Assembly: GCA_905250115.1 (NCBI GenBank)
Contig: CAJNOI010000258.1
Coordinates: forward strand, 1 to 64,000
Source: Adineta steineri
Lineage: Eukaryota; Rotifera; Eurotatoria; Adinetida; Adinetidae
DNA: 64,000 bases
Direction: 5' to 3'
Positions 31,890-44,115 of this stretch are shown in pieces. Numbering within the stretch: the first letter of the stretch is position 1; every line of letters begins with the position of its first letter. The notes beneath the pieces were generated by a model, which had not been told where the DNA came from, did not search any database, and saw nothing but the letters and a program-made list of their open reading frames with translations. The translations under genes were made by a program, and so were the position numbers.

Positions 31890-34800
31890 TTAGTATTCAT
31901 CGCACCATCGACCTTGATTAGTATTGAAATCATGTTTCAAATAACGTCTCATAAGTTGCGCTTCCTCTTTTAAGGACATCGAATCTGTAAAATTCTTAAA
32001 TGTTCGTTCCATAGAAAATACTACTGTATCAATAATTGTTGCTTCAAATAGAGGATCTGTCAGTGATTGTTTACTTTTATAATGGTTTGTTTCGAATTTC
32101 AGTTTCAGCATATTGCATTTAGCTTGCTTAGTGCTCAACTCAATACGTGATAAGTTGGGTAATGACGATTGTTTTGTGGTTGAAAATTGAAACAGCGAGT
32201 GATTCGATAGGTTGAGCATCGAGGTTCGTGTTGAAGGTGCCTGTTGAAATAACGATTTTGGCTCATTCGGCGAAGAAAATGGTTCTTCTCGCATAGCTTC
32301 TAAAAAATCGCAATCGCTTTGTTCTTCTCGCATAGCTTCTAGAAAAGCGCAATCGCTTGGATCTTTTCCCCAGTTCATTTCGTGCAGAGTGAGCTGACCT
32401 GTACTCATACTTAGTGGTAATGAACGTCTGCGCAATCCTGTTGAATATCTTCTTTCGAAATGATTATTGACCACGTCCTGTAACGATGTAGTTTTAACAA
32501 AGTCAGAATTTCGATTCGTCGACAGTAAATTTGATCTAACATTTTCATGGAAAGTAGGCTCGTCAACAGTTGACGAAGATCCAAATTTTACGCATCTTAT
32601 TGTACGATGACGAGACTTGGTATATGTCAGATGTTTAATATCATGATTATGTTGTTCACAAAGATGGACAACTATAGTCCACAATCCAGTATCCATATCG
32701 TGATCTATAGATTTGAGTTGAAAGATGGTACCTACAGATACAAGAACTTCGTATTCATTTGGGATTGCGCTTTGAGGAGCAATATATGCGTATGGACGAG
32801 TATTTTCATACGTTGTATTGAGATGGAATTCAAAAATGGCAGAGACAACGTTTTTTCTGGCTGCTGTTAGTGCATAACCACTTGCCATTTGCTGATCAAT
32901 AGTGGTAGAAATAAAACTTGCAAATGTGACAAGTTCTCCGACATTTTTCTGAAGAGATATCAGTTCAGGTTCAGTCAAACCTTGACCACGATAAACAATA
33001 AAATCTTCTTCGTCCAGATCGATATACTGACGATGAATAGATGAAAGCTCCGAGTAAAGTTCATTGATGAAGAAACGATAGGGATGAATAAGATCTGGGT
33101 CACCCGTTCGGAGAGCTTGATTTACAAGTCGATACACGAACGAATCTCCTAAGAACAGAAATCAAGTAGAGTAAATTCAATAAATATTATATTACTATAA
33201 ATCTGAGTTTTTTAAGTTAATAAACTTATTGTACATAGTATTTAAATCTCTTGGATCGGAATTTTTATGAGTAATATAAACTTGTAAATTTTTCCCCTGC
33301 TCGCACAGGGAGGGCACTTTCTTTCTATATATTAATGGGCTTTATTAGGGAAGATACTATAATGAAAAACACTCAGCCATTTTTTCATTAACGGTACTTG
33401 TTATCCGCTCTCTCAAACAAAATCAATTATCTTTTTCTAGAATTCTTCAAACCAAAATCATATCAATCTTTTCGGATGCATTCTGATTAGGATGATAGTT
33501 TTTACTTTATTAAGATCATTTACTGCAGTTTCCACGATGAGTTTCACACATTTTACGACCTAAAGTCAGTCCAGATGCGATGAAACTTTATGATTTCATC
33601 AGTTCAAAGCGATCTTTAGGTAGCTTCAAAGTCGGAAAAATCTATTTTTGTATTGGCAAAAATAGTTGTAATCAAATCAGAAAATTGCATCATTCGAATG
33701 ACATTTACCAGAAAGTTCTATTCAGATAATGTAACATTCAGTAGAAACAAAAATTCGTCATTTTGGGTTGGATAGGCTCTAATTGGTACCTCATCAGTTT
33801 TAAATCGTTTCTATATTGTTGGTAATAGTATATACTCTTTTCATCTGTTACTATGAGATTATTGTGTCTTTATCAGAAAAAAATGTAACAAGCATTATGC
33901 TTACGTGTATACCAATATATCGTTTTCCTCATATTTACATCTGGTTCATTAGTGTATTCTTTGTCAAATTCATCGATTCTGTTCAGCTCCTTTTGATTAT
34001 GTTTATACACAAGTCGACATTTATTCAACATTTCTTCTTTCATTCTTATACGATCACCAATGTCTGTGTATAACGCCATGTAAAGATCTATATGAGACAT
34101 AAGAGAGACAAAGGGTGCATATTTGTCACTAAGACGACGCATTGATCTTTCGATTGGACGAATTGGACTTGTCGTGTCACTACGAACGTCATTGCGTATC
34201 TCTAAGACAAGACGTTTGATATTTTTATATGAGTCTATACGGTAAATGGCCTTGACGTTTGGACATTCAAAGACTTCATCATCACGTTCCACAACCAAAT
34301 AAATAGTCAGTTTTGTTCGATCAATTGATGCAATATAATCAAGACACATTTTACGTTCATCGTATATTTCGAGAGAGTCAAATGCAGAGCGAAGATATAT
34401 TTCTAGCTCAGTATTTAGTGAAGAACGTAGCCATATTATTTCATAGGGTATTTGAAAAGGTTCATCGAATAATATCTTCTTGGCGTCATGTTGACATTTT
34501 ATATCAATAAAATCTTCAACCAGTGAGTGAACAAAGTTGGGAGCAGACCATTGCGATCCATGACCGTGTACATGATATTCGTATGTGAAGCGACGAAGTT
34601 GTTGGGCTAACATTGAATCTGGATCTGCTAGCGGAGACATTGAACCGAACGGCTGTGAAAAGAAAATGATTGCATGTATTTGAATTATATATATCAAACG
34701 GAATAAAATTGACGTTGGCGAGCAGCGTCTTGAGTGTGTGGGTGTGCGTGTGGGTGAGGGTGTTAGTCTGCTTCTAATATAATCCACACTCACACCCACA

Positions 34801-35416
34801 CCCTCAATTCTGTAATGTTTCAACACACTAGTATTCGTGACATAATAAAACAAATATACTTTCGTTTCTTATTGTTTCTAGATTCAGGAATAACTTGATG
34901 TTACTTCCTCAAAAAATAACAAAAGTAATTTAAAAGAGCTATGCTGATAGCTTTGAGCCAGATCACTTGTGTTTTTTAAAAATCATATACAAAATGTAGC
35001 CCAAGATTACTTACTTTGCCATCGTAGAAACAGCTTGAAATAAATATTAAATGATCCGAATTGGTATCGAGCTGATGGAGGAAGTCAAGACATGTATCCA
35101 TAGTAGTGAAGAATTGTGTATTAATGAAAACAAGACGCAATTTTGCTTCAGCATCTTGGCGAGTGTGACTATCAAGAGGTTCTCCATAATGTAACCAAAC
35201 AATTATGTAATCTGCCGACGCATCAATGCGTTCCAGTGCTAAATGAACATCGTTTTTGCACAAGTTTCCGGTCTGAAAATGTTTTCGAAAGCTGCTTGCT
35301 GCACGCTCAAAAGACAATATCTTCAATAATGTCCCTTGATCTGAATCGTCGTCAATGCAGGATAATAAGTCAATCATCGCATCGTGATATTCTTTATCAT
35401 GCTCCCTCTGTGCCAT
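31890..35416 (-). CDS. arginine-type mono-ADP-ribosyltransferase, 802 aa
   Basis: Three exons join in phase on the minus strand: 35416-35015, 34652-33905 and 33148-31890. Residues 1-383 form two poorly conserved N-terminal regions (FSFERAASS-type and AQQLRRFTYEYHVHG) seen with bdelloid ARTs. The junction WYT|RDSFVYRLVNQALR leads into the ART domain (about 384-550), which moves ADP-ribose from NAD to proteins. It keeps the R-S-E set: Arg437 in VYRGQGL, SFISTT (462-466), and the ExE motif NEYEV with Glu515 and Glu517, the pattern of arginine-specific enzymes. A Ser/Thr-rich tail of about 230 aa contains a tandem SDCxFLEAMREE duplication. No signal peptide, so it is probably intracellular. Intron 1 holds a telomere-like stem-loop. 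Confidence 0.85.
34729..34807. repeat. telomere-like stem-loop element in ART intron 1
   Basis: CTTGAGTGTGTGGGTGTGCG on the left, ACACTCACACCCACACCCTC on the right. One of the best-preserved copies, lying wholly inside an intron. Confidence 0.85.
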
Positions 35417-36569
35417 TTGAACTCGTGTTTGATCACAATAGTGAAAGTAACTTTCTTGTATAGATAACGTCTCACTCTACCGCACGTCTTTCCTTCGAAA
35501 AAATTCCGATGGAACCTCTTTTTTTTACAAAATCTATAATTGAATAGAAAATATACTTCATAAATGAAGAAAAGAGCGAGTCAAAAAGAAGAAAGCTTTG
35601 TAACTCAACTGAAAAACAAAGAAAATGAACGCAGAAAGGGTCATATATTGTTCTCTCACATTGCGTTTTTTAATAGGTAGACAAAACAGGCAGAAACAAA
35701 TAATCAAATAATGAAAAAGGTAGAATAGAGTGACTATTGGAATATGATGCCGTTTTCTTCCCACAAAACAAATAAAAACGAAAGAAAAAGACAAAAACGC
35801 AGAGTAAGATTTTTCTCATGTTGCAGTATTGTTTTTATTCCTCCAAAATCAAACCTCCTGAAAGTAAAGAATGGATTTGAATAGATAAATAGATTAGTCA
35901 ATGATCACTTCTTTACATACGAATAAATGTAAGCAAACGCAGACGAAAATAATTGATTGAATTGACATGTATTTTGTGAATAGGTGATGATACTAGCAAT
36001 TCTTAAATGACCTGTGACCACTCACTTTATACACCTAATTAAAAGGCTAATGTAACGTTGTGTTTTCTCTCCATAGCAGCTACACTCATTATATTCCTAA
36101 CGATCGGTTACTCATACGAGGCGCAATTCTTTAATTCATTTCTTTTTCTATTTTTTCTCATTGTTTTGTATGATAATGACTGGACGGACGTCATCTTATT
36201 GTTGAGAGAATATTATTTTCTAAGCAATTTATTCTCTATTATATGTTTTTTACTTCTAACTTGAGACTGTTTAATACTAATTTTCTCAAAGTAATCAATT
36301 TCGGTTTGTCTTTTTCAGTAACATAGAATAAATCGTCAATTTCTTTTTGATGAATTCCAACACAACTGTAACTCACAAGAGCTTTTGTTTTCAGGACAGT
36401 ATATATGCAGCCTTGTAAAGAAAGTCTTCCTCTCTAGACTAACACATAACGTTGTGAAGTCAACAATTTTCATACAAATTATAGCTCCTGTGATGCTTTC
36501 TATTATTCACCTTGTCAATACCATTTCTATATGAATAAATGTTCAAACTATAGATTGAAAAGAATCTCA

Positions 36570-37120
36570 AATGGATGCTGAACTATTTGTTCTACTACAA
36601 GATGAGCTATCATGTACGCATCAGATGAGTGATCTTATGATATAGTCGTTAGAGCAATCATCCTATTCCGCAATGTTAAATATTGTGGAATCAGTTCCTT
36701 CCAATTCAGAGAACTTGATAGTCATGGCAAATAAGGCCTATTCAACTTTGATCGGTTCTCGAAAGTCAGGAATCTGTAGGAACCAAATCAATGTTGAAGG
36801 AATTGTATGATGATCGAGTTTCTGGCATTGGACGGAACTGATTTCTGCTATATTCAGCATTTTGGAATAGGATGTATTCTCATCTAACTGTCATATTCCC
36901 AACTTACATCTTGAAAGAAATTACAAAGTTAGTATAGATATTAGAATTATTCCTGGTACTCACCAGCAATCATACTATCAAGATAGTACTAGAATGTGCG
37001 TACCTGTCGTTCGATCTGACGCTAAAGCAACGCCGTTTAAGCAATGATTTTGGCATCCTCTCTATGCGCTTCATGTCGCTGAAGTGAAAGAAAACATTCC
37101 TTTTTCTTGCAACTATTTTT
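36570..37120 (+). pseudogene. decayed coding stretch of unknown family
   Basis: Protein-like composition over about 550 bases on the plus strand, for example MDAELFVLLQDELSCTHQ, SENLIVMANKAYSTLIGSRK and IRIIPGTHQQSYYQDSTRM. The pieces fall in different frames and are interrupted. It is clearly more protein-like and less AT-rich than its surroundings. The family is not recognised, and I cannot tell whether it was a host gene or an element. Confidence 0.4.
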
Positions 37121-37329
37121 GCATCATCATCGAGAAGCACTAATAAACAGCAACAATGCCAATAAAAATATGCAGAACGAAAGCGGTCGTCATGAAAACA
37201 TTCTATTGCATTCTTGTTTTATGATGAAAAAATCATCGTAATTCACCTTCGTCACATGTCTCCAAGGTAGTAATAATGTATTTAAAAAACTGAAAAAAGA
37301 ATGTTTGCTAAAACTTAATGGCAAATATT

Positions 37330-37378
37330 GAAGGGCACATGGATGTGTATATTATATTTACTTCACACCCATACTCTA
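37330..37378. repeat. telomere-like stem-loop element (weak)
   Basis: CACATGGATGTGTATATT on the left, TTCACACCCATACTC on the right; eroded. Confidence 0.35.
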
Positions 37379-37477
37379 TTACGATACTGCTCGTAAATCT
37401 GAACAAATTTGTATCGATTGGAATCATGAAAATGCTTAAATAAGCAATGATATTCACATTCATCATTTAGAACACAT

Positions 37478-37533
37478 TAAGGGTGGGTGGATGTGAGAAG
37501 TGTAGGTGTTCAATGGACTCACACCCACCCTTT
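37478..37533. repeat. telomere-like stem-loop element
   Basis: TAAGGGTGGGTGGATGTGAG on the left; CTCACACCCACCCTTTA on the right, near-perfect arms. Confidence 0.8.
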
Positions 37534-37599
37534 ATTTCATTCTTTTTTCAGTACATTTTTTATCGAAAAATTCTCAATCTTTTATATGTTTTTAAACTA

Positions 37600-37665
37600 T
37601 GATGTGGGAGTGGGTATTCTCCTTCATCTGCACTCTCGCATACACACATCCATACTCTCAAGACA
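37600..37665. repeat. telomere-like stem-loop element
   Basis: GATGTGGGAGTGGGTATTC on the left; GCATACACACATCC and ACTCTCAAG on the right. It is 67 bases from the previous element. Confidence 0.6.
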
Positions 37666-38656
37666 AATCCACACTTACACCTACCGTCAATAAGATCAGA
37701 TAATATCAAATTGGACAGACAATCTTTTATTCATGCAGATCAATTAGATTTTCCAGTAAAGAGTCAAATGAAAAATGAAAGAAATTTAAAATTGGACATT
37801 GAAAAAATATGAAAAAGCAAAATATTTCTTACTGGATTGTTTTACATTATGACTTAATCGTTACGTATACTATAAACACTTTTTTCTAACCTTATACATG
37901 GAATATTTGAAACTTCAACAGCTTTTAGAAAGAATTTTCGATCACTTACACGAGGCTTACTGATTAAATTTGTTTATTCTACAACGAAATGAAAATGAAC
38001 ATTGAATCGATAATTTTGATTTTGTTACAGAATAGTCAATTGAATCATTAAAGTTTTTCATTGGGCAGTAGAACTAAGCACTAATACCTATCAATTTAAA
38101 AAAAATGCAGACTGATATGTATTTTCTGTCTACACAAGGTTGCATGATAGAATCATTGAAGAGTGACATAAATCGTCGCTAATCATGCCCTTACCTCTTC
38201 CATCTACATCAGACATGTAGATTCAAGAAATAAAACTTGAATCTTAAAATTTTAACTAGAACTGTTTCGACTTGAGTTACCGTTTAAGTTTCTCACACCA
38301 GCATACAACAGTGTGTCGACGAATACTTACCGTGAGGTAAAATAGGTAATTACCGTGTTTTTACACGTTTAAATGATGTTGCATACTTTGCTGTACACGT
38401 CATGTCATTTGTTCTGCAACGATTTCTATAAATGTTTTCTTTGTGAGTGATTAATTGACACCTGATGTTTTCATATCATTCTATTTCGCATGTATTGCAG
38501 GAAAAAGTGCTATCAGACACGTCCAAAGACGAAATAGTGAGACACCATCTATTTCACAAATTTTTTGAAGTACAGTGAAGTATAAATCAACTACCAGTGA
38601 AGTATAATAAAGTAAAGCTCACCTTTATTACTAATGTTATAGTTTTACTAGAGATC

Positions 38657-38712
38657 ATCTTGAGGGTGTGCGTTCCTTGTGTTCATACATAGCCACACTC
38701 ACACCTTTCAAG
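38657..38712. repeat. telomere-like stem-loop element
   Basis: CATCTTGAGGGTGTGCG on the left; CACACTCACACCTTTCAAG on the right. It lies 237 bases 3' of the LOTUS gene stop. Confidence 0.8.
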
Positions 38713-38949
38713 CCTGAAATCTAAGGCTTCTCTTCCAGCATGTCTGACATCGAAGAAATGACTTTTGTTAGGCATATAAAAATTTTCTATACTTTTATTC
38801 TTTAAATGAAACAATTTCTTATAACATTGAAAATAAGAACCACATTTACTGAGTAAAAAAGATCTGTTCTTATTCAATAACAATTTTAGTTACAATAATT
38901 ATTATAAAGAAATTATGTTTCAAACAAAGCCAGTAAGCTCTAATTCATC

Positions 38950-39853
38950 TCAAGATCTTGATTTTTTCTTTTTCTGAAATTCTTTTCCATATTCCACTAA
39001 GTAACACCGACATCCTTTTAAAACTACTACATCCCACATTGATTTCAAAAAATCAGTCAGTGTTGGATAGCCCAATTCCACATACGGCATGCTCCGCCTA
39101 TTAGTCCTTGCTTTGAATCGATCACAAAGTTCAGTAAATGATAGTCCATTCTCTGGATTTTCACAGGAAAGTAGAACCGAACAAATCTCATTTTTAACTG
39201 CGTCATAAGTTTGTGATGAACCATTATGAATCTGGAACATATGGAAAGAGTTAATTTTACAATATTTTTGTAGTCATACTCACTTTTCTTAGTCGATTCT
39301 CGTCTTGCTCAACTTTCGGAGCTAAATACAATCGCATCGGCGTTTCATCATTCTTCATTCGTATCAAATCTTTCATAGATCTTAGAAATCGTGTAAGTTT
39401 TTCAAAACCAAATTCTTCATGAGGAATATGAGCATTTCCATAACAACGTTTGTATTCTTGGCATAATTCTGTTAGAGTAAGACCACCGTCAGTAGAAAGG
39501 AGAGGCGAAGACGTCAGTAACTGAACCAGTTTATTTTTCGTTTCTTCATAAAGTTTTTTCTGACTGCTCTCATTCTTTTCTTCTTCATTCGCTTTTGAAA
39601 TTAAATAACATTTTGCTGGCCACTCTTCGTAGTTCAGTTTTATAACATCTCCCATAGTTTTCAACAGACGTGTTAATGTTTCAAATCCTAATTCTTGGTG
39701 AGGAATATTACGATCTTCGTAGCGTTTGGAATATTCACGACACAATTCAGTTAGAGTAAGGCCGCCATCTACTGAATATAGATTGGGTGATATAAACAGC
39801 TGGATGATTTCATTTTTAGTTTGTTCGTACAGAGGACTGGTTTGATAAGCCAT
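38950..39853 (-). CDS. triple LOTUS (OST-HTH) domain protein
   Basis: Two exons (39853-39284 and 39231-38950; 52-base intron, phase 0) give 283 aa. Three successive winged-helix LOTUS/OST-HTH domains lie at about residues 6-78, 103-180 and 200-272. Each reads Y-x-x-x-K-N-x-I/L-x-x-L, then GGLTLTELC or GLSFTELC, an I/MPxxELG(F/Y)xxLxxxLKxM block, and a C-terminal CYL/LYL strand. LOTUS domains occur in Oskar, TDRD5/7 and MARF1. They bind Vasa-type helicases or structured RNA (including G-rich RNA) in germ granules and the piRNA pathway. No NYN nuclease or Tudor domain accompanies them here. ATG 39853 follows directly after a strong acceptor (CCTTAATTTTAG), suggesting trans-splicing. Confidence 0.85.
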
Positions 39854-40085
39854 CTAAAATTAAGGAGTGAAGTATAAACGACATTTTTTACTGATTTAAA
39901 AATAGTGAAGAAAAACTACAATCTATGGTTTTCTTCTTTGAAAAGGCAATGAAAACGTAACATGTTTGTGTTTTAGCTTAAATAGAAAATGTCGCCTTCC
40001 TTATCAATAGAATATTGTTATTTCAGTAGTCCTTTCGTCCGTCTATGACGCTTATCTGTCTTCTGTTCTGTAATGTTGAGCAAGA

Positions 40086-40167
40086 GTTGAGGGTGTAGGT
40101 GCGAATCAGAATATGGATTTGGCTGTGACTGTAATATAAAATGAATACTCACACTACACCATCAAGA
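40086..40167. repeat. telomere-like stem-loop element
   Basis: GTTGAGGGTGTAGGTGCGA on the left; ACTCACACTACACCATCAAG on the right. It lies 233 bases upstream of the LOTUS start. Confidence 0.7.
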
Positions 40168-40210
40168 TGATTCATGTGAAACTATGACTGACGTATCGCC
40201 TGTGCCTCTC

Positions 40211-40268
40211 AACACTACTGAGGATAAGGGTGCGAGTGAGGGTTATTTTCTCCTCGCTCTCAACCATG
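40211..40268. repeat. telomere-like stem-loop element (degenerate)
   Basis: ATAAGGGTGCGAGTGAGGGT on the left; CTCCTCGCTCTCAACCATGC on the right. Only 43 bases from the previous one. Confidence 0.5.
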
Positions 40269-42835
40269 CTTTATTTCAACAAGTCGGTTTATTTGGATTT
40301 ATTCATCGATAGTACATAACATATATTAACTGTAACAAAAGAGAGCCATACTTCAGGAGAGTTGACCTAAGTGTTGCTGTCATTCACGTATATCGAAATT
40401 TGTTTTATTATTTTACTATTCACTACTTTCAAAACTTTATCGCGAAATGAGCATTACTTGCATTTAGAATCAGTGTGTTTTGCTAATAATAAAATAGATT
40501 TCACTGATCGATATGATAGTCATACTCTACTAACATTTGACAAGATATCTAAAGGAACAGAACTGTACTTTAAGATATTATGTCTTATTAGCAATGACTA
40601 AGTTGGATCAACTAATGTAATAAGTGCATTCTATTAAATTTTCCTAAGATATATCTAGAAGAACGATAATTGATCTAATGTCATATGAGGAGAACATCAA
40701 ACTTAAAGTATTTGGGATCCATATAAGTGGTGATATAATAGATTTGATAAAAGCATTCAGCTTATGTATTATTTGTGAAATAAATTGACAAGAAATGACA
40801 AAAAAATAATCCTCACTCTTTTTCATATTTCTTAAAACTTTATAGTAACAAATCCTCTCTATTTAATTAATCAAGACATAAAAATATCTTTATAAAGAAA
40901 AAAAAATATGCTGTATTCTTTAGATATAATTTTTTTCATCAACTCGATTAATTTACGAAAGAAACAGTAAACAGAGATATATTTTTCCCGGTCCTAGCAG
41001 ATTCGAAGAAGAAGTATTATACTGTTCAACCATCGAACATGATATATGATAATTAATATTTATTCTCTTTTTCAATAGTAAAATAGAACTATTTTTAATT
41101 ATTCAGATTTATCTTAAGAAAAAGTTTTAAAAATGTTCTTAACATTAATATTTAAATTTTCATTATTAATGAAAGAATATAAAAAATTTCTGTATTTTTC
41201 AAGCAATGAAGATTTGCTTGTCTATATCTTTTAACATGAAACGAAACAGAAGATAAAAACAATAAGTCAAACAGTAAAATGAGAAATATAGTAGGAAATA
41301 AGTTTATAATATTACTTAATGTTGAATAAGTTCTAAAAATTACTTTAAAATATGTCATTATCTGTCTTTAGTTAGTCAATGCATGTTCTTGTTTTAAAAT
41401 TACGATCATTTTATAAAAAAATTTCGAGTTATTTGTCGTCCGATGGTATTTTAAATCTATGAAATAAAATTAAAATAAATCTGCACTAACATATTTAAAA
41501 GAACTTAGTCTTATTGAAGAAAATTAACAAATGAAAATAAAAAATCATTTTCCTTTTCTAACTCATTTTATTACATGATTTTCCTTCTTAATATATATAA
41601 GTCTGACTTCAACCTTTGGATATCACGTAAGCTAGAATCGAGAATGAGGAATCAAAAATTTTATTGAGAAACACAATAAGAGACTTTACTATAACACATC
41701 TTGCTCTATATTGAAAACAACGTAATATATAAATTAGACCAAAATATAGTTCAGATGATAACGTTTTATTTTTGAAAATAAAATAAAACAACCAGAAATA
41801 TATTCAGAAGATAAAAAGAAGAGATAATGTATTGACCAGAAAAACAAGAGAAGGGGAAGATAACCAAAAAACAACATTAATATATATTGCATCAGTTGTA
41901 ACCAAGAGAAAATAGAGAGAAAAACATGAAGGAGGATCAAAATGCGATAGGTATATATGAATGGTAGTAGCGTCAATAAGAGCCATCTGTTGACGTTAAC
42001 ACAATTTATTCTATTATTTCATAATGCATATGTATTTTGCTAGATGTTTTGCGAAAAATGACATTGTTTATTTATATTTTTTGATTATAACTCTCGACTA
42101 TTAATCAATCATAATATAAAAATAATATTTTTTTATACTGGCAAAAACACGCCAGCTTTAAGGAAGAGAGATAGATAGTTTAGAATTCTAGATCTACATA
42201 TCAATACGATCGTTATATATAGCTTAGTGCAAAGCGGTTAAAAAGTACGAAAGGTTCTCAAATCGAGAGAGCTGACCCATATGTCTTAACTGTTCAGAAG
42301 ATCTTGTTAACAGAAAACAATATTTCTTTTTCTTATTCGCGTCATCATGTTAAAACATCTTCATCCTCTAGCATAGATGTGATTAAAACACTTTTCCTAC
42401 TAACAAACTTGTTTCAGAAATTTCTTTTTTTCCGTTCTTAGTTTAAAGTATTTGCAACCAATTTCTAATAGATAATTTTTATCACTAAAGCATAAACTCG
42501 AAGAAAAATAGCGGTAAAACACAAGATTATTAAGTTTTTGCGCCTTATTCTCGATCGTAATTAGCGTGTATTTTATATATAAGTATTTTCCGATCACAAA
42601 TACAACGTTCGTTTTGATAAAAAATATATTTTCCAGCTCTTCATCTTAACTAACAATTTTATTTATCCCATTCAACTATATTACGATGGACATTTAAGCA
42701 GAGATGCACAAGTCCTACTCACTTTTTTTGAATGGCTCGAACTCGACTCGTCTATTTCTGAGATTAAAAAGTTGGCTCTTTCCGTTATATTTGCTAGCAT
42801 ATTAAACGACGTTAGAACCTTTCAAAGAACATTTT

Positions 42836-44115
42836 CTTCATTGTATCTTCATTAAAAATTGAGAATAAATCTCCAATAGAACCAAAATTCATCGATTCCA
42901 TTCGAAAACTGTTTATTAAAATCGATACATATATATAAATAATTAAACAAACAACATTAAGCATAAAATAGAATATAATAAAAAAAATCAAATCTTTCAT
43001 TCAGTTACGAGCTGTTGTTCGGTTAAGCTGATTTGTCATTGACATTGGTTGAATTCGTGCTCTTCGTCGAAGATGACACATTTTTGAAACCAAGTGAATT
43101 AGTTCTTCTCGATAAACTCGAGCTGAAAGAATATAAAGAAAAAATGGTGTAGTATATGATAAATGAAAGAATATTTGAGTGACTGTAAATGCAATGAAAA
43201 ACTGCACTGTTGGAATAAAACTTGATGGAATTATTAACATTAGATATAGAATACATAATGGTGTATTTAGTAGAATATAAAGAATAACTTGAAGGAAAAG
43301 TATTCGAATTAGTTGACCTTCTGTACGACGATAACTTTTTGTTACTTGTTGTAAAACTCGTGATCGATTTATATTATATATTGTGAGGAAACCAAAGACA
43401 AGCATTAAGATTGGAGGAACAGCTGTGAATAAAAGAACTTGAATTAAGAGAAACACTTGATTAAAAATTGATTTAGATCGACTAGTGCATCCATATCCAT
43501 CATCACGTAATTCATATAATACAAGACTGTTGATATACAATAATAATGAACAAATAACAACAATCAGTATGAAGTATTTGGCTATAACTATGTTACTAAA
43601 TCTTCGTAATGTAGCATTCGACGAACTTGCACAAAAACGATCAATAGATGCTAAGATTATAAAATATGGAGAGAGAAATGCACATATATTTCCTGTATAT
43701 TGAAGAATTTTACATAATGCATTCGACACCATCTGACCATTGATATTAAATCCATTTAATAAAAAAGTACTAATAATAAAAACTGAATAAATAAGGTTGT
43801 TCGAGGCGAGAGCTAAGAAATACTTTGAACAAGCATGATTTCGTAGATTAGGTCGATTAAGTATGATTATATTAAGAGTATTTCCAACAATACCGGCTAC
43901 TATTATCACTGGTAAAACAATTTGAGCGAGTTTAGTAGTAATTTCTGTGAGGGATGCAGACATGTTTCTTCTCTTTGATAATTCTTATTCAAATACCAGC
44001 GTATATATATATATGTTCTTGAAAATAATTTTTTTATTTCGTTTTCTTTATAATACTAAAATAGAAAATATAACTATGCTGATTAGTATAATCTTCTTAC
44101 CAGTTTTTATATTTT
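42836..44115. repeat. segmental duplication, copy B (7TM gene and flanks)
   Basis: Homologous along its length to 27690-28975, including the 3' flank, the coding region, and about 140 bases of 5' flank with the (TA)n run and the TTCTTTATAATACTAAAAT block. Confidence 0.8.
43001..43963 (-). CDS. class A-like 7TM receptor B
   Basis: 320 aa, collinear with receptor A without length change. It keeps VAGIVGNTLNIIIL in TM1, IDRFCASS after TM3, the RSYRRTEGQLIR stretch before TM6, and TTPFFLYILSARVYREEL in TM7. Differences cluster in the extracellular ends and in TM2, TM3 and TM6 (for example GFSITQILF against AFTVTQIFF), the sites that usually shape ligand specificity. The duplicated 5' flank suggests similar expression. 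Both copies appear intact. Confidence 0.85.
   Translation of the reverse strand: MSASLTEITTKLAQIVLPVIIVAGIVGNTLNIIILNRPNLRNHACSKYFLALASNNLIYSVFIISTFLLNGFNINGQMVSNALCKILQYTGNICAFLSPYFIILASIDRFCASSSNATLRRFSNIVIAKYFILIVVICSLLLYINSLVLYELRDDGYGCTSRSKSIFNQVFLLIQVLLFTAVPPILMLVFGFLTIYNINRSRVLQQVTKSYRRTEGQLIRILFLQVILYILLNTPLCILYLMLIIPSSFIPTVQFFIAFTVTQIFFHLSYTTPFFLYILSARVYREELIHLVSKMCHLRRRARIQPMSMTNQLNRTTARN

Larger units (their letters stand above)
35417..38949. other. gene-poor region, 3.5 kb
   Basis: No intact gene. It holds a decayed coding stretch (36570-37120) and four telomere-like stem-loops. Long frames at 35558-35794 and 36058-36264 are low-complexity Phe/Leu-rich readings of T-rich DNA and are not supported. 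Confidence 0.5.
39854..43000. other. gene-poor region, 3.1 kb
   Basis: Very AT-rich. Two telomere-like stem-loops (40086-40167, 40211-40268). A 76-codon frame at 40371-40601 starts hydrophobic and then reads like protein but has no ATG, so it is left uncalled. Nothing else is supported. The 3' flank of receptor B's duplicated segment starts near 42836. Confidence 0.45.

Noticed and set aside
35558-36264. Hydrophobic frames in the gene desert resembling small membrane proteins
   Set aside because: Poly-T/poly-A composition explains the Phe/Leu/Lys content; no start context or conserved motif.
40371-40601. Possible secreted protein (hydrophobic start, then mixed composition)
   Set aside because: No ATG at the start, no clear acceptor, no recognisable family.
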